Shown: in pieces, positions 35,892 through 45,297 of the stretch | How the letters are laid out: each line of letters opens with the position of its first letter | How positions within the stretch are numbered: position 1 is the first letter of the stretch | From: Lachnotalea glycerini | GTDB taxonomy: Bacteria; Bacillota; Clostridia; Lachnospirales; Lachnospiraceae | NCBI RefSeq assembly: GCF_003201285.1 | Contig: NZ_QICS01000002.1 | Span: 248,001 to 312,000 of the forward strand | DNA length: 64,000 nucleotides | Direction of reading: 5' to 3' | Position numbers and translations under genes: made by a program | Notes under the pieces: model-generated | What the model saw: the letters and a program-made list of their open reading frames with translations, nothing else | Database searches by the model: none | What the model was told of the DNA's origin: nothing

Positions 35892-38201
35892 ATGGGGAGA
35901 TTACAACAACCAATGATGACAAGAAAATTGGAACAAGGAGCTGTTATTTACTCGGAAGGCAGTACAATAAAAGAAATTAGTATTATTGTAAAAGGCAGTG
36001 TAAAAGCGAGTGGTAACTATGGAGAAAATATCATAAATACAGGGAATGTAATTGGTATTTTAGATTTAGGTACAGGTAGATATTTATATAATTATATTGC
36101 GAATGAAGAAACATTAATTTGCTATTTTCAAATAGAAACCGTAGAAGATGTGTGTAATGTTATGGCGGCAGATGCATCCTATCCGGGAATGATTATAAGT
36201 TCTCTTGGCAAGCAGATGATTAGTTTAGCAGGAGAATTTGAAAAGCTAAAAGGCTTAAGTGAAGAGATATATAATTTCGTAAACGAAGAGTATGCAGAGT
36301 ATAAAAATGTTTGCGAGGGGTATCATAAGGAATCAGCCACTATAAAGCGTATTGAAGCCCTGGAAGAAATTGATGAGGACAGTATTATAGTAACTTCCGA
36401 TTTGGATTACTATGTGAACCTTGATTTAATACCATTAGAAACAAAAAAGAAATTCTATGCCTCAAACGAATATGTTATGATGACTGAAATTAAAAGGATT
36501 CAGGAATATGCATTTGAGATTACAGAGGCTTATGAAATTGTCATAGCATATGTTAATAGGGTAAAGGATGCACTTTTTGCAAAGGATGAAGACAATTTAT
36601 TTATGAGACTTGCAGAGCTTGCATTTTTAATCAATGAATCAAATGGAGATATTGCTCTGATTTGGTCAAGAATAAAAAATATAGCGGACTTCGTAACGAA
36701 TGAAAAATGCATTGAGCAATCTGCACTACCGGTTTTAGTTGGACACTTTAAAACAAAAATTAAAGTAGGAGCCGATCTAGATGATGAACAATCTAATTTA
36801 ACAAGGCAGTATACCCTTGATCAAATTAAGGGAGCCCGAATTTTAGCCAAGAATTCTCTAGATACTATATTGGATTATTCTGAAATTGATAAGGAAAAAG
36901 GAGATAAATTCAAACAATATTTAACGGTTTATAATTCTCTTCCTGATAAATTCGCAACAACGGATGAAGTGGACAAGCTAAGGAAGGCTATAACAAAACT
37001 GTTCTATGAGATATATGAATTAGTATTTTTTAAGTCAGAAGAGACGAATGTTGCGGAGCCTATAATTGATATGTTCTTAAATTATGGGTATGTCGATGAA
37101 CGCTTTGTAACGGAAAGCCAACTATTGCAATTAATCTATTACAAACGTGATGACACAAAAAGTGAATATCCTATTTACTCGATGAAAGAGTGGCTTCAGG
37201 AGATTTACCATGGAAAGGCTGAACCTTCCAAAAACGAATTTGATTTAGATTATATTGGAGTTTTACGTGAGAAAAAGAAAACGCATCATGTATCAGAGGC
37301 AGAAGAAAAGGCATATATGAGTGATATAGATGGCAGAGTAAGATTTGAAATAACCAATATGTTTAGGGTAGCAAACAGAGTCACAAGTGGTAAGGTGTTA
37401 ACCTTTTGCCCTGTTCTTCATAAAGATTTGATTGTTGGCAGCATTGACAAATTTATTCAGCAGAAAGCCTCTATCGAAAAAGCTTACGAGGAACTTCAAA
37501 AAATTGATTATTCACTTTTTTATCGAACAATATTATATCATGATTCAAGCAAAGGAATTACAAAAGAGTATGTGGAGAAGAAAGTTTTACCAATTACCAT
37601 ATTAATGCCTAATGTGGGAACAAAAGGGACTATGTGGCAAGAGACATCAGGCGTTAAGAAGGATACACCAGCTAGATTTGCGTTACCGATTCTGAGCAAA
37701 GAAACACCGGAAGATTTACTAATTCATGTAGTAGGTCGTTATAGATGGGAAATATGCAGAAATATCCAAGGTGTTTATTGGAGTGATATTACAGAGAAAT
37801 CATTAACTTCAGAATATTATGATTACATTCAATTTTATAAGAAAAATAGAGACATATCAGTTCAGGTAAAAGAAAAAATCCGTAATGAAATAGCAAAAGC
37901 AAGAAATAATTACAGAGAGGTCTTTGTACAGGATTATATTCAATGGATTAAGTATGAGGCAAAAGGAGCGTCTAGACTGAATAAAGTTGCAAGAACAATA
38001 TTGATGACCTACTGTCCATTTACAAAAGAAATAAGAAGTGATTTGGCTAATTTTCCAGCTTTTTCAGACTTGATAGAAAAGTATGAGCTTCAGCTTGCAG
38101 CAAAGATTAAGAAAATAGAAAATTCATATGTTTCAATTCGAAACAGTGGGGGTAAAATAACAAAGGAATTAGAAGATAATTTGGAATTTTATAAACAATA
38201 A
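35892..38201 (+). CDS. Large protein with a cyclic-nucleotide-binding-like N-terminal domain
   Basis: 769-aa protein of unknown function. Residues about 10-125 look like a Crp/cNMP-binding beta barrel (RKLEQGAVIYSEGSTIKEISIIVKG is the recognisable stretch, given here only to residue 20 in part). The remaining 640 residues are mostly helical and charged, with no signal peptide, membrane segment or enzyme motif that I recognise. The ATG at 35892 follows AAAGGGAG; a TTG at 35841 in the same frame looks more like a -35 box (TTGACA). It ends 17 bases before prmA, which supports a shared transcript. It could be a second-messenger-responsive scaffold, which is only a guess. Confidence 0.7.
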   Translation: MGRLQQPMMTRKLEQGAVIYSEGSTIKEISIIVKGSVKASGNYGENIINTGNVIGILDLGTGRYLYNYIANEETLICYFQIETVEDVCNVMAADASYPGMIISSLGKQMISLAGEFEKLKGLSEEIYNFVNEEYAEYKNVCEGYHKESATIKRIEALEEIDEDSIIVTSDLDYYVNLDLIPLETKKKFYASNEYVMMTEIKRIQEYAFEITEAYEIVIAYVNRVKDALFAKDEDNLFMRLAELAFLINESNGDIALIWSRIKNIADFVTNEKCIEQSALPVLVGHFKTKIKVGADLDDEQSNLTRQYTLDQIKGARILAKNSLDTILDYSEIDKEKGDKFKQYLTVYNSLPDKFATTDEVDKLRKAITKLFYEIYELVFFKSEETNVAEPIIDMFLNYGYVDERFVTESQLLQLIYYKRDDTKSEYPIYSMKEWLQEIYHGKAEPSKNEFDLDYIGVLREKKKTHHVSEAEEKAYMSDIDGRVRFEITNMFRVANRVTSGKVLTFCPVLHKDLIVGSIDKFIQQKASIEKAYEELQKIDYSLFYRTILYHDSSKGITKEYVEKKVLPITILMPNVGTKGTMWQETSGVKKDTPARFALPILSKETPEDLLIHVVGRYRWEICRNIQGVYWSDITEKSLTSEYYDYIQFYKKNRDISVQVKEKIRNEIAKARNNYREVFVQDYIQWIKYEAKGASRLNKVARTILMTYCPFTKEIRSDLANFPAFSDLIEKYELQLAAKIKKIENSYVSIRNSGGKITKELEDNLEFYKQ

Positions 38202-38218
38202 ATAACGAGGTGCGCGCA

Positions 38219-39172
38219 TTGAAATGGAATAAATATACATTAAAAACGATTACTGAGGCAGAGGACATAATAAGTAGTACATTGATGGACTTAGGAGTAG
38301 AGGGAGTCGAAATTGAGGACAAGGTTCCGTTATCAGAATCAGATAAGAAGCAGATGTTTGTGGATATATTACCGGACATTGAGCCTGATGACAATATAGC
38401 ATATATCAGTTTTTATATTGACAGCGAGGTGGACGCCAGTGAACTTTTGGAAAATGTGAAAACAGAACTAAAAGAGCTTTCTAATCTTATGGACATTGGA
38501 GAATGCAGTATTGTTTCTTCTCAGACAGAGGATAAGGACTGGATCAATAACTGGAAGCAGTATTTTAAGCAGTTTACGGTAGATGATATTTTGATTAAAC
38601 CTTCTTGGGAGGAGGTAAAGCCGGAGGATCATGAAAAGCTGATGATTCAAATTGATCCGGGAACGGCGTTTGGAACCGGAATGCATGAGACTACTCAACT
38701 TTGTATCAGACAGCTAAAGAAATACATTACAAAAACAACAAAATTACTGGATGTAGGCTGCGGCAGCGGTATTTTGTCCATTGTTTCCTTAAAGCTTGGT
38801 GCAGATCATGCTCTTGGACTTGATATTGATCCAAATGCTATTAATGCTTCAAAAGAAAATGCACAGGTAAATCACATACCTGATGAGAAATTCAATGTAC
38901 AAATAGGCAATATATTGGAGGACGGTGAGCTTCAAGGGTCAATTGGAATAGAAAAGTATGATATTGTAGTTGCCAATATTTTAGCAGATGTTTTGATTTC
39001 ACTAACTCCGATTATATTAAAAAATTTAAAAACGGGTGGTTATTATATTACTTCCGGCATTATAGATATGAAAGAAGAGGCAGTTGTTACGGCAGTGAAC
39101 AAGAGTGGACTTGAAGTGGTAGAAGTCACATATCAGGGTGAATGGGTATCCGTAACGGCAAGGAAAAAATAG
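38219..39172 (+). CDS. prmA: Ribosomal protein L11 methyltransferase (PrmA)
   Basis: Methylates lysines and the N-terminus of ribosomal protein L11 using S-adenosylmethionine. The 317-aa protein has the N-terminal L11-recognition domain (about 1-120) and a class I methyltransferase domain with LLDVGCGSGILSIVSLKLGA (about 175-194) and the VVANILADVL motif. The conserved IDPGTAFGTGMHETT segment precedes the SAM site. The TTG at 38219 is the start because CGAGGTG (38206-38212) lies 6 bases before it. rsmE follows after 9 bases. Confidence 0.94.
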   Translation: MKWNKYTLKTITEAEDIISSTLMDLGVEGVEIEDKVPLSESDKKQMFVDILPDIEPDDNIAYISFYIDSEVDASELLENVKTELKELSNLMDIGECSIVSSQTEDKDWINNWKQYFKQFTVDDILIKPSWEEVKPEDHEKLMIQIDPGTAFGTGMHETTQLCIRQLKKYITKTTKLLDVGCGSGILSIVSLKLGADHALGLDIDPNAINASKENAQVNHIPDEKFNVQIGNILEDGELQGSIGIEKYDIVVANILADVLISLTPIILKNLKTGGYYITSGIIDMKEEAVVTAVNKSGLEVVEVTYQGEWVSVTARKK

Positions 39173-39181
39173 GTAAATAAC

Positions 39182-39919
39182 ATGCATCATTTTTTTGTAA
39201 ATCAAGACCAAATCGAAGAAAATATAATTAGTATTATCGGTTCAGATGTAAATCATATCAAAAATGTTCTTCGTATGAAAATCAACGAGCAGGTATTAAT
39301 CAGTAATGGCAGGGACAAGGATTATTTATGCAGTATAGACCAAATAACATGTGATGAGGTTATATTACAAATCATATCCGTCTATGAAGAGAAGACAGAG
39401 CTTCCAGCTAAAATATATTTATTTCAGGGTTTGCCAAAATCGGACAAAATGGAACTGATTATTCAGAAAGCTGTAGAATTGGGAGTATATGAGATAATCC
39501 CCGTAGCCATGAAGAATTCTGTCGTAAAGCTAGATGAGAAAAAGGCAGAGAATAAGATAAAAAGATGGCAGACAATCTCTGAAAGTGCAGCAAAGCAATC
39601 CAAGAGAATGCTGATACCAAAAGTTGAGCAAGTTATGACTTTTAAAGAAGCACTTGATTATGCAAGAGCTTTTGAGTATAATTTAATACCATATGAGAAT
39701 GCAAGGGGGATGCAAGAAACCAAAGAATTGATTGGATCTTTAAGACCCAATTCCTCTATTGGAGTATTCATAGGTCCAGAAGGCGGATTTGATAATGCTG
39801 AAATAGAGCTTGCTTTAAGCAGAAATATGAAGTGTATCACTTTGGGAAAAAGAATTTTGAGAACTGAAACAGCAGGGCTTGCAGCTCTGTCTGTTATTAT
39901 GTTTCAATTAGAAAAGTAA
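39182..39919 (+). CDS. rsmE: 16S rRNA (uracil1498-N3)-methyltransferase (RsmE)
   Basis: Methylates U1498 of 16S rRNA. The 245-aa SPOUT-family protein has an N-terminal PUA-like domain (about 1-70, MHHFFVNQDQ, VNHIKNVLRMK) and a knotted C-terminal methyltransferase domain with GVFIGPEGGFDNAE (about 196-209) and TLGKRILRTETAGLAAL. AGGTAA precedes the ATG. The prmA-rsmE pair is a common neighbour of dnaJ in Firmicutes, here separated from it by three other genes. Confidence 0.94.
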   Translation: MHHFFVNQDQIEENIISIIGSDVNHIKNVLRMKINEQVLISNGRDKDYLCSIDQITCDEVILQIISVYEEKTELPAKIYLFQGLPKSDKMELIIQKAVELGVYEIIPVAMKNSVVKLDEKKAENKIKRWQTISESAAKQSKRMLIPKVEQVMTFKEALDYARAFEYNLIPYENARGMQETKELIGSLRPNSSIGVFIGPEGGFDNAEIELALSRNMKCITLGKRILRTETAGLAALSVIMFQLEK

Positions 39920-39935
39920 GGATTGGAGAATCATC

Positions 39936-41090
39936 GTGGAATGTTATTTAGACAATTCAGCAACTACAAAATGCTTTGAAGAGGTTAAGAATTTAGTAGC
40001 CGATGTAATGACGAAAGATTATGGAAATCCTTCGTCTATGCATAGAAAAGGTGTAGAGGCTGAAAAATTTATGAAGCAGGCAAAAGAAATAATTGCTGCA
40101 AACCTAAAAGTGAACGAAAAGGAGATATTCTTTACATCTGGTGGAACAGAATCCAATAATTTGGCAATTATTGGTGCGGCGATGGCAAATATGCGTGCGG
40201 GAAAACATCTAATTACTTCTGCAATTGAGCATCCATCCGTAATGAATGCAATGAAATATTTAGAAGAACAAGGATTTTTGGTTACTTACCTGCCAGTGGA
40301 TCATAACGGGATTATTGATTTAGAAAAGTTAAAGGAAGCACTTTGCGATGAAACTATATTAGTATCCATTATGTATGTGAATAATGAAATAGGTGCAGCT
40401 TCACCGGTAGAGGAAACAGCACAGTTAATAAAAAAATTTAATCCCAATATTCTATATCATGTAGATGCAATACAGGCGTTTGGAAAATACCGTATTTTGC
40501 CGAAGCGGCAAGGCATAGATATGTTATCCATAAGCGGACATAAAATTAATGGTCCCAAAGGCGTCGGTGTCTTATATGTAAATGAAAAGGTAAAAATAAG
40601 ACCGATTATATTTGGCGGAGGACAGCAAAAGGGAATGCGTTCAGGGACAGAAAATGTACCCGGGGTGGCAGGCATTGGTTTGGCTGTTCAATTAAGCTAC
40701 TGTGATTTTAATGAAAAGATAGAATGTTTATATGAATTAAAACAGTATTTTATCGAAGAAATCGGTAAGATAGAAGGTACAACCATTAATGGAAAGACAG
40801 ATAGAAAGAGTGCTCCTCATATTATTAGTGTAAGCTTTGATGACGTAAAAAGTGAGGTTTTATTACATGCACTGGAAAGTAAATGCATTTATGTGTCAGC
40901 AGGCTCTGCATGTGCATCCAATAAGCCTGCCGTAAGTCAAACCTTAAAGGCAATCGGAGTAAAAAAGGAGCTTTTGGATTCGACAGTCAGATTCAGCTTT
41001 TCGTTTGAGACAACAAAGGAGGAGCTTACTTATTGTTTGGAAGCTCTAAAGGAAATTTTACCAAAATTAAGATTATATAAAAGACACTGA
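39936..41090 (+). CDS. Cysteine desulfurase (NifS/IscS family)
   Basis: PLP enzyme that takes sulfur from cysteine and passes it on as a persulfide. The 384-aa protein has the PLP Lys at residue 203 (SISGHKINGPKG) and the persulfide Cys at residue 326 (SAGSACASNKPAVS), with the short-loop arrangement of the NifS/IscS group. The start is GTG at 39936 with GGAGAA before it. thiI starts 14 bases after the stop, so the likely sulfur acceptor is ThiI for tRNA 4-thiouridine, and perhaps thiamine. Confidence 0.93.
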   Translation: MECYLDNSATTKCFEEVKNLVADVMTKDYGNPSSMHRKGVEAEKFMKQAKEIIAANLKVNEKEIFFTSGGTESNNLAIIGAAMANMRAGKHLITSAIEHPSVMNAMKYLEEQGFLVTYLPVDHNGIIDLEKLKEALCDETILVSIMYVNNEIGAASPVEETAQLIKKFNPNILYHVDAIQAFGKYRILPKRQGIDMLSISGHKINGPKGVGVLYVNEKVKIRPIIFGGGQQKGMRSGTENVPGVAGIGLAVQLSYCDFNEKIECLYELKQYFIEEIGKIEGTTINGKTDRKSAPHIISVSFDDVKSEVLLHALESKCIYVSAGSACASNKPAVSQTLKAIGVKKELLDSTVRFSFSFETTKEELTYCLEALKEILPKLRLYKRH

Positions 41091-41104
41091 TTTGGAGGAA
41101 ATAT

Positions 41105-42283
41105 ATGTTTCAATCGTTTTTAATTAAATACGGAGAAATTGGTATCAAAGGAAAAAATAGATTCTTGTTTGAGGATGCCTTAGTAAAGCAGATTAAGCAT
41201 GCTCTTAAAAATGTGGATGGCGAATTCGAGGTATTCAAGCAGCAGGGAAGAATATATGCAGAGGCAATAGGTGAATTTGATTATGAAGAAGCAATTGAGG
41301 CATTGAAAAAAGTATTTGGTATTGTAGGAATTTGTCCAGTTGTACATGTGGAAGATGAAGGCTTTGAAATGCTTTCTCAGGCAGTTACTGAATATATGAA
41401 AAAGGCACATCCCGAATTAAATCAGACCTTTAAGGTGAATGCTCGTCGTGCCAGAAAGAATTATCCACTTGATTCTATGCAAATTAATTGTAGTATGGGA
41501 GAAAAGCTTTTAGAGGCATTCCCGGATATGAAAGTGGATGTCCATAACCCTGATATCATGTTGAATATTGAGATACGTGAGAAGATTTATATCTATTCAC
41601 AAATTATTCCGGGACCGGGAGGAATGCCAGTTGGAACGAATGGTAAGGCAATGCTGTTGCTATCAGGCGGCATTGATAGTCCCGTGGCCGGCTATATGGT
41701 GTCAAAGCGTGGTGTCAAAATCGATGCTATTTATTTTCATGCACCGCCGTATACAAGTGAAAGAGCAAAACAAAAAGTAGTGGATTTAGCTAAATTGGTA
41801 GCAGTATATTCAGGACCGATTTATCTGCATGTAATTAATTTTACGGATATACAATTGTATATTTATGAAAAATGTCCACATGAAGAGCTGACGATTATTA
41901 TGAGACGATATATGATGAGAATAGCAGAGCATATTGCCAAGGAAACAGGCTCATTAGGCTTGATTACGGGTGAAAGCATAGGACAGGTAGCAAGTCAGAC
42001 GATGCAAAGCCTTGCGGCAACTAACGAAGTATGTACGATGCCTGTGATTCGTCCTGTTATTAGCTTCGACAAGCAAGATATTGTGGATATATCACAAAAG
42101 ATCAATACTTATGAAACATCAATTTTACCATTTGAAGATTGCTGTACTATATTTGTAGCCAAACATCCGGTGACAAAGCCAAATATAAATATTATTAAAC
42201 GTTCAGAAAAAAATCTGGAAGAAAAAATTGATGAATTAATAGAAACAGCGATTCGAACAGATGAAGTGATTATATGCGATTAA
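41105..42283 (+). CDS. thiI: tRNA 4-thiouridine synthetase ThiI
   Basis: Activates U8 of tRNA with ATP and inserts sulfur. The 392-aa protein has an N-terminal ferredoxin-like/THUMP region (about 1-165) and the PP-loop ATPase motif MLLLSGGIDSPVAGYMVSKR (about 180-199). It lacks the C-terminal rhodanese domain of the E. coli enzyme, as is usual in Firmicutes; a Cys pair in the catalytic domain (EDCCTIF) is a candidate sulfur carrier. GGAGGAAA lies before the ATG, and a cysteine desulfurase gene precedes it. Confidence 0.95.
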   Translation: MFQSFLIKYGEIGIKGKNRFLFEDALVKQIKHALKNVDGEFEVFKQQGRIYAEAIGEFDYEEAIEALKKVFGIVGICPVVHVEDEGFEMLSQAVTEYMKKAHPELNQTFKVNARRARKNYPLDSMQINCSMGEKLLEAFPDMKVDVHNPDIMLNIEIREKIYIYSQIIPGPGGMPVGTNGKAMLLLSGGIDSPVAGYMVSKRGVKIDAIYFHAPPYTSERAKQKVVDLAKLVAVYSGPIYLHVINFTDIQLYIYEKCPHEELTIIMRRYMMRIAEHIAKETGSLGLITGESIGQVASQTMQSLAATNEVCTMPVIRPVISFDKQDIVDISQKINTYETSILPFEDCCTIFVAKHPVTKPNINIIKRSEKNLEEKIDELIETAIRTDEVIICD

Positions 42284-42307
42284 GTATAATATAAAGAATG
42301 AAAAAAA

Positions 42308-42342
42308 GCAGTTACTTGATTCCTGTTAGGAGCGGTAACTGC
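42308..42342 (+). terminator. Terminator after thiI
   Basis: 8-bp stem GCAGTTAC (42308-42315) with GTAACTGC (42335-42342) and a long loop that can pair further (TCCT with AGGA). A short T run follows. Confidence 0.65.
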
Positions 42343-42494
42343 ATTTAAAGTAAAGCTTAGATGATCTATTTTAGACAGATATGACTCCAGGCGGAGTATT
42401 TATTATATAGGTATAATATAACCTATAGACAAAAAATAGAAAACCCGATAAACGTGTTTTCTATAAAGTTTCATTTGAATGGTAACCTTATCGA

Positions 42495-42725
42495 TTAGAT
42501 TAAATAAGGTTTAAGCACTGCTAAGATGGTATCAATTTCATCTTCGGCATGAATGTTTAAATCAATAGGTTTTGATAAATCTAAACTAAAAATTCCCATA
42601 ATTGATTTTGCATCAATTACATATCTTCCTGAAACTAAGTCAAAATCATAATCAAATTTAGTAATTTCATTAACAAATGATTTAACTTTATCGATAGAAT
42701 TTAAAGAAATTTGAACTGTCTTCAT
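42495..42725 (-). CDS. HPr-like protein without the phosphorylated histidine
   Basis: 76-aa protein with the HPr fold pattern. The conserved Ser-phosphorylation helix is clear (KSIMGIFSLDL, Ser41), but the N-terminal active-site region that normally reads GLHARPA is SIDKVKSFV, with no His. It therefore cannot carry phosphate from enzyme I to PTS sugars in the normal way. AGGGAGG lies before the ATG on the minus strand. It stands alone between convergent thiI and divergent mtaB. A regulatory role, like that of Crh proteins which also lack this His, is possible. Confidence 0.85.
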   Translation of the reverse strand: MKTVQISLNSIDKVKSFVNEITKFDYDFDLVSGRYVIDAKSIMGIFSLDLSKPIDLNIHAEDEIDTILAVLKPYLI

Positions 42726-42845
42726 CTTTAAAACCTCCCTTGTGTTTTGATATCTTTATCTTACATTTATGGAAAATAAAAGTCAAGATGCAATTGTCAT
42801 AAACGTTACATTTGACGGAATTTTCATGTTTTGAACAAAAATATT

Positions 42846-42873
42846 TTGAATATATGTGCAATGAGGATATAAT
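42846..42873 (+). promoter_or_regulatory. Probable mtaB promoter
   Basis: TTGAAT (42846-42851), 16 bases, TATAAT (42868-42873), about 105 bases before the mtaB start. Confidence 0.5.
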
Positions 42874-42979
42874 AAAACTATATCTGGCAGGAATTTAATA
42901 AATATATAACAGATGTAGGACAAAGCGTACAATGGGACAAAAGCAATTTTGTATAACATTTTAGAAGAGGAGAAAAACT

Positions 42980-44287
42980 ATGAAGAAAGCGGCTTTACAC
43001 AATTTAGGATGTAAGGTGAATGCTTACGAAACTGAAGCAATGCAGCAGATGCTAGAACAAAATGGTTATGAGATAGTAGACTTCACCGAGATAGCTGATG
43101 TATACATTATTAATACATGTACAGTGACAAATATAGCGGATCGGAAGTCAAGGCAAATGCTACATAGAGCTAAGAAAATGAATCAAGATGCAATAGTTGT
43201 TGCAACGGGTTGTTATGCTCAGGCATCAAAGGAGCAGATTGAGTTAGATGATTGCGTTGATATCATTGTAGGTAACAATAAAAAGAAGGATATTGTTGCA
43301 ATCTTAGAGGAATATAAAAATAGCTTTAATCTTTCACATGTTATTGATATTAATCACACCAATGAATACGAGGAACTGGAGCTTGCAAGCTCTTTGGAAC
43401 ATACTAGAGCTATCATTAAGGTACAAGATGGATGTAATCAGTTTTGCAGCTATTGTATTATACCATTTGCAAGGGGCAGGGTAAGAAGTCGTAAAAGTGA
43501 AAGCGTAATCAGTGAAATAACAAGATTGGCGGATAAGGGCTTTAAAGAGGTTGTACTGACAGGCATTCATTTAAGTTCCTACGGCGTGGATTTAGAAAAT
43601 GAAACGCTATTATCACTGATTGTGGCAGTAAGTAAGATAGAAGGAATCAAACGGATTCGTTTAGGCTCATTAGAGCCAAGAATTGTAACTGAGGAATTTA
43701 CTAAGACAATAGCAGGTATTAATAAAATGTGTCCACATTTTCATCTTTCACTGCAAAGTGGCTGCAATGAGACACTAAAGCGTATGAATCGAAGATACAG
43801 TGCAGAAGAATATTATGAAAAATGTTGTCTGCTTCGTAAATATTTTCATCATCCTGCCATTACAACAGATGTTATCGTAGGTTTTCCGGGCGAAACAGAG
43901 GAAGAATTTTTAAAAACGAAAGAATTTATCTCAAAAGCTGGTTTTTATGAGATTCATGTATTTAAGTACTCAAAGAGACAGGGAACCAAGGCGGCAGAGA
44001 TGGAAAATCAAGTTTCTGAACAGATTAAAAATAAGCGAAGTCAGGAACTTTTAGATATAACAGCCAAGCAGTCAGAAGAATATGTAAATTCACAGATTGG
44101 TAAGGAATTAGAGGTTCTTGTTGAGGAAAAGGTAAATATTGACAAAATGCAGTATTATGTAGGACATAGCAAGGAATATATCAAAACACTTATATCAAGT
44201 GAAAAAGATATAAAAAATCAAGTGATTCAATGTATTGGAAAAAACTTAATTGAAAATAATTTGATAGTTGCAAAGATGAAAGAATAA
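42980..44287 (+). CDS. mtaB: tRNA t6A37 methylthiotransferase MtaB
   Basis: Radical-SAM enzyme that adds a methylthio group to threonylcarbamoyl-adenosine at tRNA position 37. The 435-aa protein has the N-terminal UPF0004 domain with three Fe-S Cys (LGCKVNAYET, NTCTVTN, ATGCYAQ), the radical-SAM cluster motif CNQFCSYC (about 152-159) and a C-terminal TRAM-like domain. The NTCTVTN and LGCKVNAYET wording separates it from MiaB and RimO. AGAGGAG precedes the ATG. Confidence 0.93.
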   Translation: MKKAALHNLGCKVNAYETEAMQQMLEQNGYEIVDFTEIADVYIINTCTVTNIADRKSRQMLHRAKKMNQDAIVVATGCYAQASKEQIELDDCVDIIVGNNKKKDIVAILEEYKNSFNLSHVIDINHTNEYEELELASSLEHTRAIIKVQDGCNQFCSYCIIPFARGRVRSRKSESVISEITRLADKGFKEVVLTGIHLSSYGVDLENETLLSLIVAVSKIEGIKRIRLGSLEPRIVTEEFTKTIAGINKMCPHFHLSLQSGCNETLKRMNRRYSAEEYYEKCCLLRKYFHHPAITTDVIVGFPGETEEEFLKTKEFISKAGFYEIHVFKYSKRQGTKAAEMENQVSEQIKNKRSQELLDITAKQSEEYVNSQIGKELEVLVEEKVNIDKMQYYVGHSKEYIKTLISSEKDIKNQVIQCIGKNLIENNLIVAKMKE

Positions 44288-44310
44288 AGAGAGTAAGTAA
44301 TTTCTAAATA

Positions 44311-44339
44311 TTTACAATAATGTTTACTGATGATATACT
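44311..44339 (+). promoter_or_regulatory. Promoter before the small ORF and ireB
   Basis: TTTACA (44311-44316), 17 bases, TATACT (44334-44339) preceded by TGa, giving an extended -10. It lies about 20 bases before a small reading frame and 150 bases before ireB. Confidence 0.65.
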
Positions 44340-44359
44340 TAGTCGGGGGAAGGAGTTAT

Positions 44360-44425
44360 ATGAATAAAAACATAATTATAAAGATAAAGGAAGAAAGTAT
44401 CAATATAAGTGAAAACATAAAATAA
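44360..44425 (+). CDS. Possible 21-residue leader peptide or small protein
   Basis: ATG-initiated frame of 21 codons rich in Ile, Lys and Asn (MNKNIIIKIKEESINISE and three more residues). It sits right behind a good promoter and has a strong AAGGAG 4 bases before the ATG, a little close. It ends 65 bases before ireB. No family is recognised. It may be a leader peptide of the ireB-ruvX operon or chance. Confidence 0.4.
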   Translation: MNKNIIIKIKEESINISENIK

Positions 44426-44490
44426 ACTCATTGAATTTTATTTAGAATTATATTAGAATAGATGTAAAGACTAATTAAGGGCGTGGTAGT

Positions 44491-44757
44491 ATGCAAAATA
44501 TTAATAATACACAGTATTTCAAGGTACAGGCGGAACCGGTAGTACAGGTGAAGGAAGTTCTTAGTATAGTATATCAGGCATTAACTGAGAAAGGATACAA
44601 CCCGGTTAATCAGATTGTCGGATATATTATGTCAGGAGATCCAACTTATATTACAAGTCATCGTAATGCCAGAAGTTTAATAATGAAAGTAGAGCGTGAC
44701 GAGCTTGTTGAAGAGGTTTTAAAGGAATATATTAAGACAAATAATTGGGAAAAATAG
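44491..44757 (+). CDS. IreB family regulatory phosphoprotein (DUF965)
   Basis: 88-aa protein of the IreB/YrzL family. In Enterococcus the family member is phosphorylated by the PASTA kinase IreK and affects cell-wall antibiotic resistance. The core KGYNPVNQIVGYIMSGDPTY and the RSLIMKVERDEL segment are conserved, and a Thr (residue 7) is present in the N-terminal region where phosphorylation occurs in the known member. Its place directly before ruvX is the usual Firmicute order. Confidence 0.93.
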   Translation: MQNINNTQYFKVQAEPVVQVKEVLSIVYQALTEKGYNPVNQIVGYIMSGDPTYITSHRNARSLIMKVERDELVEEVLKEYIKTNNWEK

Positions 44758-44764
44758 GTGAAAT

Positions 44765-45199
44765 ATGCGAATAATGGGTTTGGATTATGGTTCTAAAACG
44801 GTTGGAGTCGCAATTAGTGATCCGTTGGGTTATACAGCTCAGGGAATTGAGATTGTGCGAAGAAAGTCAGAGAACAAATTGAGACAAACATTAGCACGTC
44901 TTGAACAGTTGATAGAAGAATATGAAATAGAGGAAATTGTATTAGGTTTACCAAAAAACATGAATAATACAATAGGAGATCGGGCAGAGCAATCATTATC
45001 ATTTAAAGAAACACTTGTAAAGAGAACAGGATTACCAGTTACAATGTGGGATGAGCGGCTTACGACAGTAGAGGCTGATAAAACGATGATAGAGGGAGAA
45101 ATAAGAAGAGAAGATCGTAAACTGTATGTGGATAAGCTTGCAGCAGTATTTATTTTACAAGGATATTTGGATTATTTGGCAAATAAAAGGCAGGAATAA
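44765..45199 (+). CDS. ruvX: Holliday junction resolvase-like / pre-16S rRNA nuclease YqgF
   Basis: RNase-H-fold nuclease of 144 aa thought to trim the 5' end of 16S rRNA and possibly cut Holliday junctions. Acidic catalytic residues are in [16 protein letters not shown] (Asp near 6), [11 protein letters not shown] (Glu near 58) and [10 protein letters not shown] (Asp/Glu near 97). GGTGAA precedes the ATG, 7 bases after ireB. DUF1292 follows. Confidence 0.93.
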   Translation: MRIMGLDYGSKTVGVAISDPLGYTAQGIEIVRRKSENKLRQTLARLEQLIEEYEIEEIVLGLPKNMNNTIGDRAEQSLSFKETLVKRTGLPVTMWDERLTTVEADKTMIEGEIRREDRKLYVDKLAAVFILQGYLDYLANKRQE

Positions 45200-45297
45200 G
45201 AGATGATTGCATTCTATTTGTATGATTATTGTACAAGCTTGATGATATCTGTACAATAACCAATGTGTGTAAAAGATACACACGAATGGAGGAAACA

